64,000 nt of DNA from Curvibacter sp. CHRR-16. GTDB taxonomy: Bacteria; Pseudomonadota; Gammaproteobacteria; Burkholderiales; Burkholderiaceae_C. The translations under genes and the position numbers were made by a program. The notes beneath the pieces were generated by a model. That model was not told the origin of the DNA and did not search any database. It was given only the letters and a program-made list of their open reading frames with translations. The first letter of the stretch is position 1, and every line of letters begins with the position of its first letter. Shown one piece after another: positions 40,433 through 48,915 of the stretch. The stretch is taken from NCBI RefSeq assembly GCF_018474005.1, contig NZ_JAHCSH010000007.1:1-64000 (forward strand). The letters are read 5' to 3'.

Positions 40433-40545
40433 CGATATACGTTTAACGCTCGCATTCACTATGCGAATGCAATTCATTATTAAAAAAAAGTTACTGTCTT
40501 ATACACCTGTCATGAAATAGCGCTACATTTGCAAAAATACAAAAT

Positions 40546-40571
40546 CCCAATTGACATATCACGCAATTGGG
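40546..40571. promoter_or_regulatory. Inverted repeat CCCAATTG-N10-CAATTGGG before the patatin-like gene
   Basis: Eight-base perfect arms (40546-40553 and 40564-40571) lie 30 bases before the chosen ATG. TTGACA, a perfect -35 hexamer, starts at 40551 and overlaps the left arm, so a protein bound here would block the promoter. A smaller repeat, GGGA-CAT-TCCC, overlaps the right arm. Confidence 0.5.
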
Positions 40572-40600
40572 ACATTCCCCTAACTTTCGTTGGATGCACT

Positions 40601-41716
40601 ATGACTAACACCTTAGGCAATGGGAAAACAGCCCTTATTCTTGGCGGGGGAGCACCGAACTCCACCCTGATAGCAGGTGCATTGGCTGCGTTTGTCGACT
40701 ACGAATTGGAGTTCGACGTCATTTCTGCATCGGGTGCCGGCGTCCTGATGGGCTTGCTTTACACAGCCCCCAAAGATGGCAACCCACGCGAAGCACTAGA
40801 GCGCTGGGCTGACGTTGGGGTTAGCGACAACCTCTACAAGCTATTCCCCGTTAATTACAAGGTTTTCCAAAAACCTGGCAACCAAGCCGAGGGGTTTCGC
40901 TCCGCTCTATCCCCGCTGATGGCGGGCCACAACACATCCCCCCTAGAGCACCCCATGTTGGGCATGCTGACCCAACCCATGCAAGCCATGGCCGGGGCTT
41001 GGAGTGACTGGGCACAGCTCATGTTTAGCGCCATGTCACCCAGCAACCTGAGCTCCAAAAGTTTGGGGCTGTGCGCACACTTGCCGTTCTTAGAGCAATC
41101 CGTCAACTTTGATGCAGTCTCCCGCATGGGGCCCGAGTTCTACATCAACGCCTTCAACATCGAGCAAGGCCAGATGACGATTTGGAACAAGCAAGAAATC
41201 ACACCGCTCCACGTACGGGCGGCACTGTCCTTTCCTTTTTTGTACGCCCCCACTGAAATCGATGGTGAGCACTACATCGAAGGTGCGGCGCTCGACACCC
41301 TGAACTTTGAGCCCTTCACCACCGACGCCAAGGGCCAGCAACGCCACCCCGAAGTGGACACTTTGGTGGTGCTAGACATTCTGGGGGACCACCGCTTTAT
41401 ACGCAAACCCCGCAATCTGTACGACGCCTGGGTGCGTTCCATCATCACGCCGTTGGTGAAAATTTCCAAGGCTGAGCAGCGTTTGTTCGAGCTTGAACAC
41501 AACCGTGATCCCCTTACGGGCAATAGCAAGCGCCAAATACTGCGCGTTGATTTGCTCGATCGCATTCCAAAAAAACACTGGCCTTCGGTATTGGACTGGT
41601 CGACATCCAATATGCAAACCCTCTTCCAAGTAGGCTACCAAGCTGGCTTGGACTTCTGCCGTGAGCACGGCTCCTCGCTCGGTGCCATCAACGCACCCCC
41701 TTCTTTGGCTGCATAA
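40601..41716 (+). CDS. Patatin-like phospholipase family protein
   Basis: This 371-residue protein starts MTNTLGNGKTALILGGGAPN, the glycine-rich oxyanion loop of the patatin fold, followed by FDVISASGAGVLMGLLY at the nucleophile-elbow position and YIEGAALDTLNFEPF where patatins carry D-G-G/A. The elbow reads S-A-S-G-A-G rather than G-x-S-x-G, and the expected Asp is replaced by Glu, so activity is uncertain. I prefer the ATG at 40601 to an in-frame TTG at 40529, which would place an inverted repeat inside the gene. No signal peptide is seen, so it is probably cytoplasmic. Confidence 0.75.
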   Translation: MTNTLGNGKTALILGGGAPNSTLIAGALAAFVDYELEFDVISASGAGVLMGLLYTAPKDGNPREALERWADVGVSDNLYKLFPVNYKVFQKPGNQAEGFRSALSPLMAGHNTSPLEHPMLGMLTQPMQAMAGAWSDWAQLMFSAMSPSNLSSKSLGLCAHLPFLEQSVNFDAVSRMGPEFYINAFNIEQGQMTIWNKQEITPLHVRAALSFPFLYAPTEIDGEHYIEGAALDTLNFEPFTTDAKGQQRHPEVDTLVVLDILGDHRFIRKPRNLYDAWVRSIITPLVKISKAEQRLFELEHNRDPLTGNSKRQILRVDLLDRIPKKHWPSVLDWSTSNMQTLFQVGYQAGLDFCREHGSSLGAINAPPSLAA

Positions 41717-41748
41717 CTTTTACATCTACAAAACTCGTTGGATTAGCC

Positions 41749-43293
41749 ATGACCATTGTCAGAAAACTTGCTATTACCCTTCTCATAGCCCTTGCAGGCC
41801 TGCTGTTCGTAGGCTTGGATGGTTTGATCAAACTAAAAAATGCCGAACAGCGCTTGAGCCTGATCCAAGAACGCTTGATACCGAGCATGGAAACCATCAA
41901 TGCCGCCAAAGGGTATCTGGCTGACACACGTTTGGCAGGGTATCGCCTCTCGGTGTTCTCCAACCTGCCCGACAAATCGGCCTTGGACAAAGCCTTGGCC
42001 GATGCCAACAAGGCACTCGATGACGCCATGGAGAAATACGAAAACGAGCGCATTTACGACGAAACCGATCGCAAATTGCTGCAAGAAGATAAAGCCAACA
42101 TCGCGGCTTACCGCCAAGCGCTCATTCCCTTCTTTGCAGCAGCCCATGCCGGCGACATGGACGGGGTGCGCGCCACCCTGTTGGCCGGCACCCCGCTAGC
42201 CCTGTCTGCAGCAGCCGTGAAAAAAGGGTTTGACAAGCACGTGGAATACAACCGCAAGCTGATAGAAGAAGTGCGCCATGAGAGCCAAGAGGCCTACGAC
42301 TTTGCCTTCAATACCTTGATTGCTTCTGTCGTATTGGCAATTGCCATCACCGGTGTGCTGGGCTACTCCATCCATCGCAACATCAGCACAGGCTTGAGCA
42401 GCATGCAAGCGGGGTTTGAGTACATTGGCCAGACCTTGGATTTATCGCGTCCCTTGGCCATTGATCGCATGGACGAGATTGGTCAGACCGCCAATGCATT
42501 TAACCAACTGCGCCAACGCATGATCGATGTCATCCACACGGTACGCAGCGGTTCTGACTCCGTCACTGTGGCAGCCAGTCAAATTGCTGCTGGCAATACC
42601 GATTTGGCGTCTCGTACCGAAGAGCAAGCATCGTCGCTAGAACAAACAGCCGCCAGTTTGGAGCAACTGACCGACGCGGTGCGTTTGAACACCGACAACG
42701 CACGCCAAGCCAATCAACTGGTGCAAGAAACATCCCAGCTAGCCTCACAAGGCGGCAATGCCGTGCGCCAGGTGGTGGAGACCATGAACTCCATCAACGT
42801 GTCATCGCGCAAGATTGTGGACATCATCAGCGTCATCGATGGCATTGCCTTCCAAACCAACATCTTGGCCCTGAACGCTGCGGTGGAAGCAGCCCGCGCA
42901 GGTGAGCAAGGTCGGGGCTTTGCAGTAGTGGCCAGCGAGGTGCGCAGCTTGGCGGGTCGCAGTGCAGTAGCGGCCAAAGAAATCACCGATCTCATCAACG
43001 ACTCCGTTCACCAGATCGAAAGCGGCACGCAATTGGTCGAGCAAGCCGGTGTGACCATGCAAGGCATTGTGGATGGAGTGCAGAAAGTCACCACGGTAGT
43101 GGGCAAAATCCACACGGCCAGTGAAGATCAAAGCATGGGAATCTCTGAAGTGAACAACGCCGTCAAACTCATGGACCGTGTAACCCAGCAAAATGCTGCA
43201 CTGGTCGAAGAAGCAGCGGCGGCAGCCAAAGCCCTGGAATCCCAAGCCACGACGCTGGAACATGCCGTTGGCGTGTTCAAAGTAGTCGCTTAA
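41749..43293 (+). CDS. Methyl-accepting chemotaxis protein (four-helix-bundle sensor)
   Basis: This 514-residue chemoreceptor has a first membrane helix (ITLLIALAGLLFVGLDGLI), a periplasmic four-helix-bundle region, a second helix near residues 190-208 (LIASVVLAIAITGVLGYSI), a HAMP domain, and the signalling tip [20 protein letters not shown] followed by [20 protein letters not shown]. It would pass ligand signals to CheA/CheW. It ends VGVFKVVA and lacks the WETF tail of the two receptors at 57 and 59 kb. No other che gene is in the window. The ligand is unknown. Confidence 0.93.
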   Translation: MTIVRKLAITLLIALAGLLFVGLDGLIKLKNAEQRLSLIQERLIPSMETINAAKGYLADTRLAGYRLSVFSNLPDKSALDKALADANKALDDAMEKYENERIYDETDRKLLQEDKANIAAYRQALIPFFAAAHAGDMDGVRATLLAGTPLALSAAAVKKGFDKHVEYNRKLIEEVRHESQEAYDFAFNTLIASVVLAIAITGVLGYSIHRNISTGLSSMQAGFEYIGQTLDLSRPLAIDRMDEIGQTANAFNQLRQRMIDVIHTVRSGSDSVTVAASQIAAGNTDLASRTEEQASSLEQTAASLEQLTDAVRLNTDNARQANQLVQETSQLASQGGNAVRQVVETMNSINVSSRKIVDIISVIDGIAFQTNILALNAAVEAARAGEQGRGFAVVASEVRSLAGRSAVAAKEITDLINDSVHQIESGTQLVEQAGVTMQGIVDGVQKVTTVVGKIHTASEDQSMGISEVNNAVKLMDRVTQQNAALVEEAAAAAKALESQATTLEHAVGVFKVVA

Positions 43294-43298
43294 GTCGC

Positions 43299-43384
43299 CT
43301 AAGCCTGCCCAGTACATCTGGGGCAGGCTTAGTGCCACAAGAGGCTAGACCACTGGCATTGTTGTGTTGGGCGACAACAATGCC
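43299..43384. terminator. Two strong hairpins between convergent genes
   Basis: The first has 12-bp perfect arms (CTAAGCCTGCCC at 43299-43310, GGGCAGGCTTAG at 43321-43332). The second has 11-bp arms (GGCATTGTTGT at 43355-43365, ACAACAATGCC at 43374-43384). They separate the chemoreceptor from the convergent galactanase gene and probably end both transcripts, although neither has a T run. Confidence 0.6.
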
Positions 43385-43388
43385 CCCA

Positions 43389-44429
43389 TCAAAATGGATC
43401 CAAGGCTGCAGTGAAGCGGCCCGATCCATTGAGTGCCCCTAAGGTGTATTGCTGCCAACCCGGATAGGCTTCGGGCTCCCAGTACAGCACACCCAAACCA
43501 TTGCCCCCCAAGGCTGAAACGCGGCTAATCAGGTCTGTGATCATGGATTTGGCAGCCGCTGCTTGCTGCCAGTCCATGCCCGTTTCAGCCACCACCACCG
43601 GCTTGCCGTAGCGCGACACCATATCGGCCATATTGGTAGAGAGCGACGCATTCAAGCTCGTCCAGTTACTGGCGGTGGGGTAATGGGACATGCCAATAAC
43701 GTCGTACTTGGCACCATTGGTTTTCATGCCATCAAAAAACCAACGGAAAGTGGTGTTGTCGTGCCCGTTGGCCAAGTGCAATATCACCTTGGCACTGGGG
43801 AAAACCGCTTTGACGGCGTTGTAGCCACTGTTGATGAGTTGAACCAGATTGCCAAAACTCGATCCCGACGCCTTGCCTTCAGGCCACAACATGCCACTGT
43901 TGATTTCGTTGCCCACCTGTACCCAATCAACCGTCACACCATTGGTTTTGAGGTAATTCAAAATACCTTGGGTGTGTGAATACACATCGGTGGCGAGTTC
44001 ACTGATGGTTTTATGACTACTCCATGCAGAAGGTTTGGTTTGGTGCCCGGGATCAGCCCACGTGTCGCTGTAATGGAAAGTGAGCATGATTTTTTGCCCC
44101 ATGGCCAAAGCCCGCTTGGCTTTGTAGAGCGTATCAGCCCCATCACACCAGCCCCCCGAGGGATTGACCCACACGCGCAGGCGTATCACGTTCACGCCCA
44201 AATCGGCCAACAAGCGAAAGGGATCTGTCTTGACACCGGAAGCGTTGTAAAACGAATAACCTGCTGATTCCTGTTGACTGACCCAACTGACATCAGCCCC
44301 TTTGATAAAGGTCGCTGCAGCAGCGGGCTTGGCCACCAACAGGGCCGCTGCCGCTCCAGCATTAAAGCCAATCCAGTCACGGCGCGTCCAACTGCGCGGG
44401 GTTTTGCATGCATTGTGTTGTGCTGCCAT
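43389..44429 (-). CDS. Arabinogalactan endo-beta-1,4-galactanase (GH53)
   Basis: This 346-residue secreted glycosidase cuts beta-1,4-galactan side chains of plant pectin. The GH53 core begins FIKGADVSWVSQQESAG; the acid/base glutamate is in WVQVGNEINSGMLW and the nucleophile in PVVVAETGMDW. The N-terminus (TPRSWTRRDWIGFNAGAAAALLVAKPAAAA in pieces) has twin arginines and a hydrophobic stretch, so export by Tat is plausible. AGGAG precedes the ATG at 44429. No galactose uptake gene is close; galE is 41 kb away. A perfect palindrome lies 57 bases upstream. Confidence 0.92.
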   Translation of the reverse strand: MAAQHNACKTPRSWTRRDWIGFNAGAAAALLVAKPAAAATFIKGADVSWVSQQESAGYSFYNASGVKTDPFRLLADLGVNVIRLRVWVNPSGGWCDGADTLYKAKRALAMGQKIMLTFHYSDTWADPGHQTKPSAWSSHKTISELATDVYSHTQGILNYLKTNGVTVDWVQVGNEINSGMLWPEGKASGSSFGNLVQLINSGYNAVKAVFPSAKVILHLANGHDNTTFRWFFDGMKTNGAKYDVIGMSHYPTASNWTSLNASLSTNMADMVSRYGKPVVVAETGMDWQQAAAAKSMITDLISRVSALGGNGLGVLYWEPEAYPGWQQYTLGALNGSGRFTAALDPF

Positions 44430-44485
44430 TTCCCTTGTCTCCTTTCTATGTTGTGGAGGGAATGGCAGAAATTGTAGGCAGTGTA

Positions 44486-44501
44486 GATAAAACGTTTTAT
44501 C
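44486..44501. promoter_or_regulatory. Perfect palindrome GATAAAACGTTTTATC, LacI-type operator candidate
   Basis: The 16-bp sequence is its own reverse complement with a central CG, the symmetry typical of LacI/GalR-family operators. It lies upstream of the galactanase gene and its last two bases fall in the stop codon of the preceding rbgA gene. A LacI-type repressor is not in the window, so the regulator would be encoded elsewhere. Confidence 0.6.
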
Positions 44502-45516
44502 AAGGGAAACGAGGATCTCGTTTACCCGGTATCGACGGGCGTTTACTGCCTTTTTCAGGGTTGCGTCCATCGGGCCGCGGCACTTTTTTGAAACGAATCG
44601 CACGATCCAATTCGATCGCTTCTTTGCGCAACTGCCGTTCGGCATCGAGTTTCTTGCCCTCAACCAGCCATTGGTCGAACTGCTCAGGCGTTTCCAGCGA
44701 AATGCGCCCCAAAAGTCCACTGCGAAAGTCGTGAATCAGCAGTTCAGCCGCTTTTTGCTCGTTGACCACCCCACCCGATTGCAAGGCTCCCCGGGCGCGG
44801 CCTACCGCTTGCAGCCAGTCTTCGTCTTTCCAGTCCATGCACTGCTCGGGGCTGACCTTGTAGCGCGCCTGTAGCTGCGGGGCGTAATGCACGCGCAGGT
44901 AGTTGAGCATTTCCAGCGCCACCTCTTGGTCGTCAAAAGCATTGCGTCCCACCGCGCCACTGGCGGCCAGGTTGTAACCACTTTGCGCCACGATGATGCG
45001 CGGCCACAGCACACCGGGGGTGTCAAAGAGGTAGAAATCATCGGCAATGGTGATGCGCTGCTCGGTGCGCGTCACCCCCGCTTCATCGCCTGTTTTGGCC
45101 GCACGGCGGCCTTTGAGGGTGTTAATGAGCGTGCTCTTGCCCACGTTGGGAATGCCACAAATGAGCACCCGCATGGGTTTGCTCATACCGCCCCGGTTGG
45201 GGGCTAGCTCAAAGCACGCGGCTGTCAGTGCCTTGGCCGGGCCCGCCATACTGGCATCGAGCGCAATGGCGCGCATACCGGGTTGGGTGTTGTAGTGGGC
45301 CAGCCAAGCCTTGGTGCGCTCCGGGTCGGCCAAATCTTGCTTGTTGAGCACCTTCAGATTGGGGCGGTCTTTGGTGACGTGCTTGAGCATGGGGTTGGCG
45401 CTGGAGCCAGGCAAGCGGGCATCCAGCATCTCGATCACCACATCAATGTGCTTGATGCGATCCTCAATCGCTTTGCGCGTGAGGTGCATATGTCCGGGGA
45501 ACCACTGTACTGCCAT
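44500..45516 (-). CDS. rbgA: Ribosome biogenesis GTPase YlqF/RbgA
   Basis: This 338-residue protein is a circularly permuted GTPase: the G4 motif (LKVLNKQDLADP) comes before G1 (GIPNVGKSTLINTLKG) and G3 (LFDTPGVLWP). The N-terminus MAVQWFPGHMHLTRKAIEDRI is the family signature. Such proteins help late assembly of the large ribosomal subunit. The C-terminal region has the usual ANTAR-like helical extension and a basic tail. It is transcribed towards the galactanase gene, and its stop overlaps a palindromic operator candidate. Confidence 0.93.
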   Translation of the reverse strand: MAVQWFPGHMHLTRKAIEDRIKHIDVVIEMLDARLPGSSANPMLKHVTKDRPNLKVLNKQDLADPERTKAWLAHYNTQPGMRAIALDASMAGPAKALTAACFELAPNRGGMSKPMRVLICGIPNVGKSTLINTLKGRRAAKTGDEAGVTRTEQRITIADDFYLFDTPGVLWPRIIVAQSGYNLAASGAVGRNAFDDQEVALEMLNYLRVHYAPQLQARYKVSPEQCMDWKDEDWLQAVGRARGALQSGGVVNEQKAAELLIHDFRSGLLGRISLETPEQFDQWLVEGKKLDAERQLRKEAIELDRAIRFKKVPRPDGRNPEKGSKRPSIPGKRDPRFP

Positions 45517-45574
45517 GCCTACTGTCCTGTGCTACTGGCGCGGCGCGCCAAAAAAGGCGCTCATTGTCCCCTAA

Positions 45575-46702
45575 TCAGCGTCGCACGCGCCCATCACCGC
45601 TGAGCATGGACAACTCCACAAACTTGGACGCCACGTGGTTGCTGCTGCTAAACCCCACAGCAAAACCGCCCACAGAGATGTTGTTGAGCGACTCCAAGCC
45701 GGCAATAAGCCCCTCGGGCGACAGCGGTTTGGCCAACTTCAAGCCTTCGATCAACACCCGCGCAGCGATATAACCTTCCATGCTGGAATAGTTGGGTTTG
45801 GCATCGCCCGCGTATTTGCGCAAAGCGTCTTGGTATTCCTTGACGATGGGCAAAATAGGCGCATACGGATAGGGCATGACTTGGGTGACCCGCACACCGG
45901 CTCCTTCTGACCCCAGTTCATCGGCCAGCGCCTGCGTGCCCACGAACGAGATATTGAAAAACACGCCGCCATACCCACCCTTGCGGGCCGCACGGATGAA
46001 CTCGGCGCAGGCCTTGTACACACTGACCTGCACCACCGCATCGGGTTTGGATGCCAGCACATCCTTCACGGCTGCGGCCACATCCAAGCTGTTGCGCTCG
46101 ACTCGGCCTATGCCCACAGGTGCCAATCCGCGTGCTTGCAAGGCCTTGGTCACACCGCTGAGCCCCGCTTCGCCGTAGGCGTCGTTTTGCATAAAAACGG
46201 CGATGCGCTTGAGGCCCAGATTGGTCAGTTGCTTGATGATTTCTTCGGTTTCCTGGTCATACGAGGCGCGCACGTGGAACACATTTTTGAGCCGTGGCTC
46301 GCGCAGCGACATAGCCCCTGTGAACGGCCCCAAAAATGGTTTACGGCTGTCTTTGATCAAGGGCAATGCGGCCACCGTAGTAGGCGTGCCCACATAGCCG
46401 AACAAGGCAAACACATCGTCTGCAATGAACTTGGCCGTATTGGCCTTGCAGCGCTCGGGGTCGTAGCCATCGTCCAAGGTGCGCAATTCAATCGTGGTGC
46501 CGTTGATACCGCCTGCAGCGTTGAAGGCATCAAAACAGGCTTTGGCACCCAGCGCCATCTGAATACCCAACTGAGCAGAAGGGCCGGACATAGCCGCCGA
46601 TTGCCCCAGCACAATGCGCCCCCCTGAGGCACGACTGGCCCAAGGAAGCGCGAAACCTGTGGCTCCCAGCCACTGAAGAACTTGACGGCGATTACTCTGC
46701 AT
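45575..46702 (-). CDS. ABC transporter substrate-binding protein (LivJ / Peripla_BP_6 type)
   Basis: This 375-residue protein has an N-terminal export signal with NRRQVLQWLGATGFALPW (twin arginine possible) and the type I periplasmic-binding fold: IVLGQSAAMSGPSAQLGIQMALGAKACFDAFNAAGGI, GYVGTPTTVAALPLI and FFNISFVGTQALADELG (in pieces). The family binds branched-chain amino acids, amides, urea or aromatic acids. No permease or ATPase gene is beside it, so it is an orphan or works with a distant transporter. It diverges from the ModE-like gene; a 14-bp palindrome lies between them. Confidence 0.88.
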   Translation of the reverse strand: MQSNRRQVLQWLGATGFALPWASRASGGRIVLGQSAAMSGPSAQLGIQMALGAKACFDAFNAAGGINGTTIELRTLDDGYDPERCKANTAKFIADDVFALFGYVGTPTTVAALPLIKDSRKPFLGPFTGAMSLREPRLKNVFHVRASYDQETEEIIKQLTNLGLKRIAVFMQNDAYGEAGLSGVTKALQARGLAPVGIGRVERNSLDVAAAVKDVLASKPDAVVQVSVYKACAEFIRAARKGGYGGVFFNISFVGTQALADELGSEGAGVRVTQVMPYPYAPILPIVKEYQDALRKYAGDAKPNYSSMEGYIAARVLIEGLKLAKPLSPEGLIAGLESLNNISVGGFAVGFSSSNHVASKFVELSMLSGDGRVRR

Positions 46703-46732
46703 GCAGCACCTGTTTGTTATTGGTTAATAGTG

Positions 46733-46746
46733 GGGCAACGTTGCCC
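46733..46746. promoter_or_regulatory. Perfect palindrome GGGCAACGTTGCCC
   Basis: The 14-bp palindrome lies 30 bases upstream of the substrate-binding protein gene, with central AACGTT as in the galactanase palindrome. A second, looser repeat (GGTTC-N11-GAACC) is at 46765-46785. Both fit an operator in the divergent promoter region. Confidence 0.5.
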
Positions 46747-46852
46747 TTTAGAAAAGGCTTGCGCGGTTCAAGAATGTCAAGAACCATGCCAACGAACTGT
46801 TTCATCATAGCCATGCATCGGCAAAATACCAGAAGACTGAAAGTTTTTGCAT

Positions 46853-47203
46853 ATGCACACACAACGCTTCAAATTCCGCGCCCGTTTGACGGTAGGCGAT
46901 GCCATCGCCCTAGGCCCAGGCAAAGTGGCGCTGCTTGAGGCGTTGCAGCAATACGGTTCCATCTCAGCGGCCGCCCAGTCTTTGGGCATGTCCTACCGCA
47001 GGGCGTGGTTGCTCATTGATGAACTCAATCGCTGCCTGCGCGAGCCAGCGGTGCAGTCTGCAACAGGCGGAAGCAAAGGCGGAGGCAGCCAACTCACCCC
47101 GACAGGTTTGGCCATCGTGGCGCTTTACCGTCGCATTGAAGCAACAGCCGAACAAGCCTGCACGGACGATATCGCCGCCTTGAAAGCCTTCATGCAGTCC
47201 TGA
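46853..47203 (+). CDS. ModE-like molybdate-responsive regulator, DNA-binding domain only
   Basis: This 116-residue protein has the winged helix of ModE: FKFRARLTVGDAIALGPGKVALLEAL, then GSISAAAQSLGMSYRRAWLLIDELN and LTPTGLAIVALYRRIEA (in pieces). Full ModE has a C-terminal pair of molybdate-binding (TOBE/mop) domains; here there are none. It may sense molybdate through a partner or act as a simple repressor. The ATG at 46853 is preferred to a TTG two codons earlier. It precedes modABC, and a ModE-like box lies between. Confidence 0.9.
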   Translation: MHTQRFKFRARLTVGDAIALGPGKVALLEALQQYGSISAAAQSLGMSYRRAWLLIDELNRCLREPAVQSATGGSKGGGSQLTPTGLAIVALYRRIEATAEQACTDDIAALKAFMQS

Positions 47204-47245
47204 GATAGACCTGCATGCTGCCGTTGCGAGGCCTTTCGGCGCATG

Positions 47246-47269
47246 CGTTATATTCGCATAAATATTTCG
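47246..47269 (+). promoter_or_regulatory. ModE-like binding box before modA
   Basis: CGTTATATT (47246-47254) faces AAATATTTCG (47260-47269), close to the known ModE consensus of CGTTATATT and AATATAACG half-sites. It lies 19 bases before the modA start at 47288, where a bound protein would block transcription. Confidence 0.6.
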
Positions 47270-47287
47270 ACTTAGCCAAGGACTGCC

Positions 47288-48151
47288 ATGCACGCTCCCA
47301 CGACCAAAGTGCCCATGTACCGCCTACTGCGGGCCATACGGCAGCACTCAGACTGGTTCCGCATGGCGTGTATGGCATGCGCAGTCAGCTTGCCTTGGCT
47401 ACTGAGCACCCATGTCTGGGCGCAGAACAACACGGCGTCTCGCAGCATCACCGTATCGGCGGCCGCCAGCCTGACCAATGCCTTCAAAGACTTGGCCGTT
47501 GACTTTGAAGCCAGCCATCCGGGTGTGAAAGTGCAATTGCAGTTCGCTGCCTCCGATGTGCTGCTGGCCCAAATCGCCAAAGGTGCTCCCGTGGATGCGT
47601 TCGCCAGCGCCGACCAAGACACCATGGACAAGGCCCAAGAACAGCAACTGCTGATGGCAGGCACACGCCGCACCTTTGCCCGCAACACGCTGGTGCTGAT
47701 CACCCCCATCAATCCCAGCGTGGTCGTAAAAACCCCACAAGACCTGCAGCGAAATGCCGTGCAGCGCTTTGCCATGGGCAAGCCCGAGACCGTGCCCGCT
47801 GGCCGCTACACGCAAAACGCGCTACAAGCCAGTGGCCTGTGGCCCGCTGTGCAAGCCAAAGCCATCTACGCCCAAAACGTGCGCCAAGCCTTGGACTACG
47901 TAGCACGCGGCGAAGTAGAGGCCGGCTTTGTGTACGGCAGCGATGCCGTGGCCCTGCGCGACAAGGTGCAAGCCGTAGCCACCGTGCCCACGCCACAAGC
48001 CATCCTCTACCCCGTGGCGTTGGTCAAAAACAGTACCACCACCCCAGCCGCCGACCAAGCCCGCGCAGCACTGGCCCAGCAATGGCTGGACTACGTGACC
48101 AGCCCCAGCGCATGGCCCGTACTGCAGCGCTACGGCTTTAGCCGCCCTTGA
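47288..48151 (+). CDS. modA: Molybdate ABC transporter substrate-binding protein
   Basis: This 287-residue protein has a long N-terminus with a signal-like segment ending LSTHVWAQ, then the ModA fold: ITVSAAASLTNAFKDLA, LQFAASDVLLAQIAKGAPVDAFASADQ and RYTQNALQASGLW (in pieces). The serines in SAAASL and in the FAASD region bind the oxyanion. It captures molybdate or tungstate in the periplasm for ModBC. The ATG may be further in, near MYRLLRAIRQ, since the first ten residues look dispensable. Confidence 0.93.
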   Translation: MHAPTTKVPMYRLLRAIRQHSDWFRMACMACAVSLPWLLSTHVWAQNNTASRSITVSAAASLTNAFKDLAVDFEASHPGVKVQLQFAASDVLLAQIAKGAPVDAFASADQDTMDKAQEQQLLMAGTRRTFARNTLVLITPINPSVVVKTPQDLQRNAVQRFAMGKPETVPAGRYTQNALQASGLWPAVQAKAIYAQNVRQALDYVARGEVEAGFVYGSDAVALRDKVQAVATVPTPQAILYPVALVKNSTTTPAADQARAALAQQWLDYVTSPSAWPVLQRYGFSRP

Positions 48152-48181
48152 TCAACCCAAGCCCCACTGCAGGACGCGCTG

Positions 48182-48883
48182 TTGCTCTCCGCCTCTTCCG
48201 CCCTTACGGTCCTCTCTACCAGTAGCACCATCTGGCCCGCGCTGAGCCTGTCCCTGCAAGTGGCGCTGAGCGCCACTGCCATCAACCTGCTGCTGGGTGT
48301 GGCCGTGGGCTGGCTGCTGGCGCGCTACCGCTTTCGGGGGCGCGAACTGCTCGATGCACTGCTCACCCTGCCCATGGTGCTGCCGCCCACCGTGTTGGGC
48401 TACTACCTGCTGGTGCTGTGGGGCAAACAGGGCTGGCTGGGGCAGTGGCTGCACCAGTGGTTGGGCGTGCAGCTCATCTTCACCCGCAGCGCCGCCATCA
48501 TGGCGGCCACGGTGGTGACCTTTCCACTCATCATGAAAGCCGCCCGCACCGCATTGGAGCAAGTGCCTGCCCCGCTGGAAAACGCTGGGCGTGTGCTGGG
48601 CCTGGGCGAATGGGCGGTGTTCTGGCGCATCAGTCTGCCACTGGCATGGCGCGGCATTTTGGCGGGCAGCTTGCTGGCACTGGCCCGTGCGCTGGGCGAA
48701 TTTGGCGCCACGCTCATGGTGGCAGGCAGCATTGCGGGCCAGACGCAAACCCTGTCGATTGCCATTTACGAAGCCGTGCAGGCCGGGCAAGACGATGCAG
48801 CACACCTGATGGTGCTGGTCATTTCCGCCACCTGCGTGGCACTGCTCCTGCTGGCACGCCGACTGGCACCTGAGCGCCTGTAA
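48182..48883 (+). CDS. modB: Molybdate ABC transporter permease
   Basis: This 233-residue membrane protein has five or six helices and the permease loop RVLGLGEWAVFWRISLPLAWRGILAG, which docks on ModC, then ALARALGEFGATLMVAGSI. The start is a TTG at 48182, preceded by GCAGGA; no ATG or GTG gives a better start without losing the first helix. It lies between modA (30 bases) and modC (32 bases). Confidence 0.92.
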   Translation: MLSASSALTVLSTSSTIWPALSLSLQVALSATAINLLLGVAVGWLLARYRFRGRELLDALLTLPMVLPPTVLGYYLLVLWGKQGWLGQWLHQWLGVQLIFTRSAAIMAATVVTFPLIMKAARTALEQVPAPLENAGRVLGLGEWAVFWRISLPLAWRGILAGSLLALARALGEFGATLMVAGSIAGQTQTLSIAIYEAVQAGQDDAAHLMVLVISATCVALLLLARRLAPERL

Positions 48884-48915
48884 AACCAGCCAACTCCCCC
48901 TGCGAGCCCTGCCCC

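Noticed and set aside
40452-40470. GCATTC..GAATGC repeat after the Pls-like gene as its terminator
   Set aside because: The six-base arms are not followed by T on the plus strand; an A-rich stretch follows instead, so terminator function is not supported.
45540-45570. GCGCC-T6-GGCGC inverted repeat as a terminator between the binding protein and rbgA
   Set aside because: On the minus strand the T run is in the loop, not after the stem, so it does not have terminator form; the arms are short and GC-rich enough to arise by chance.
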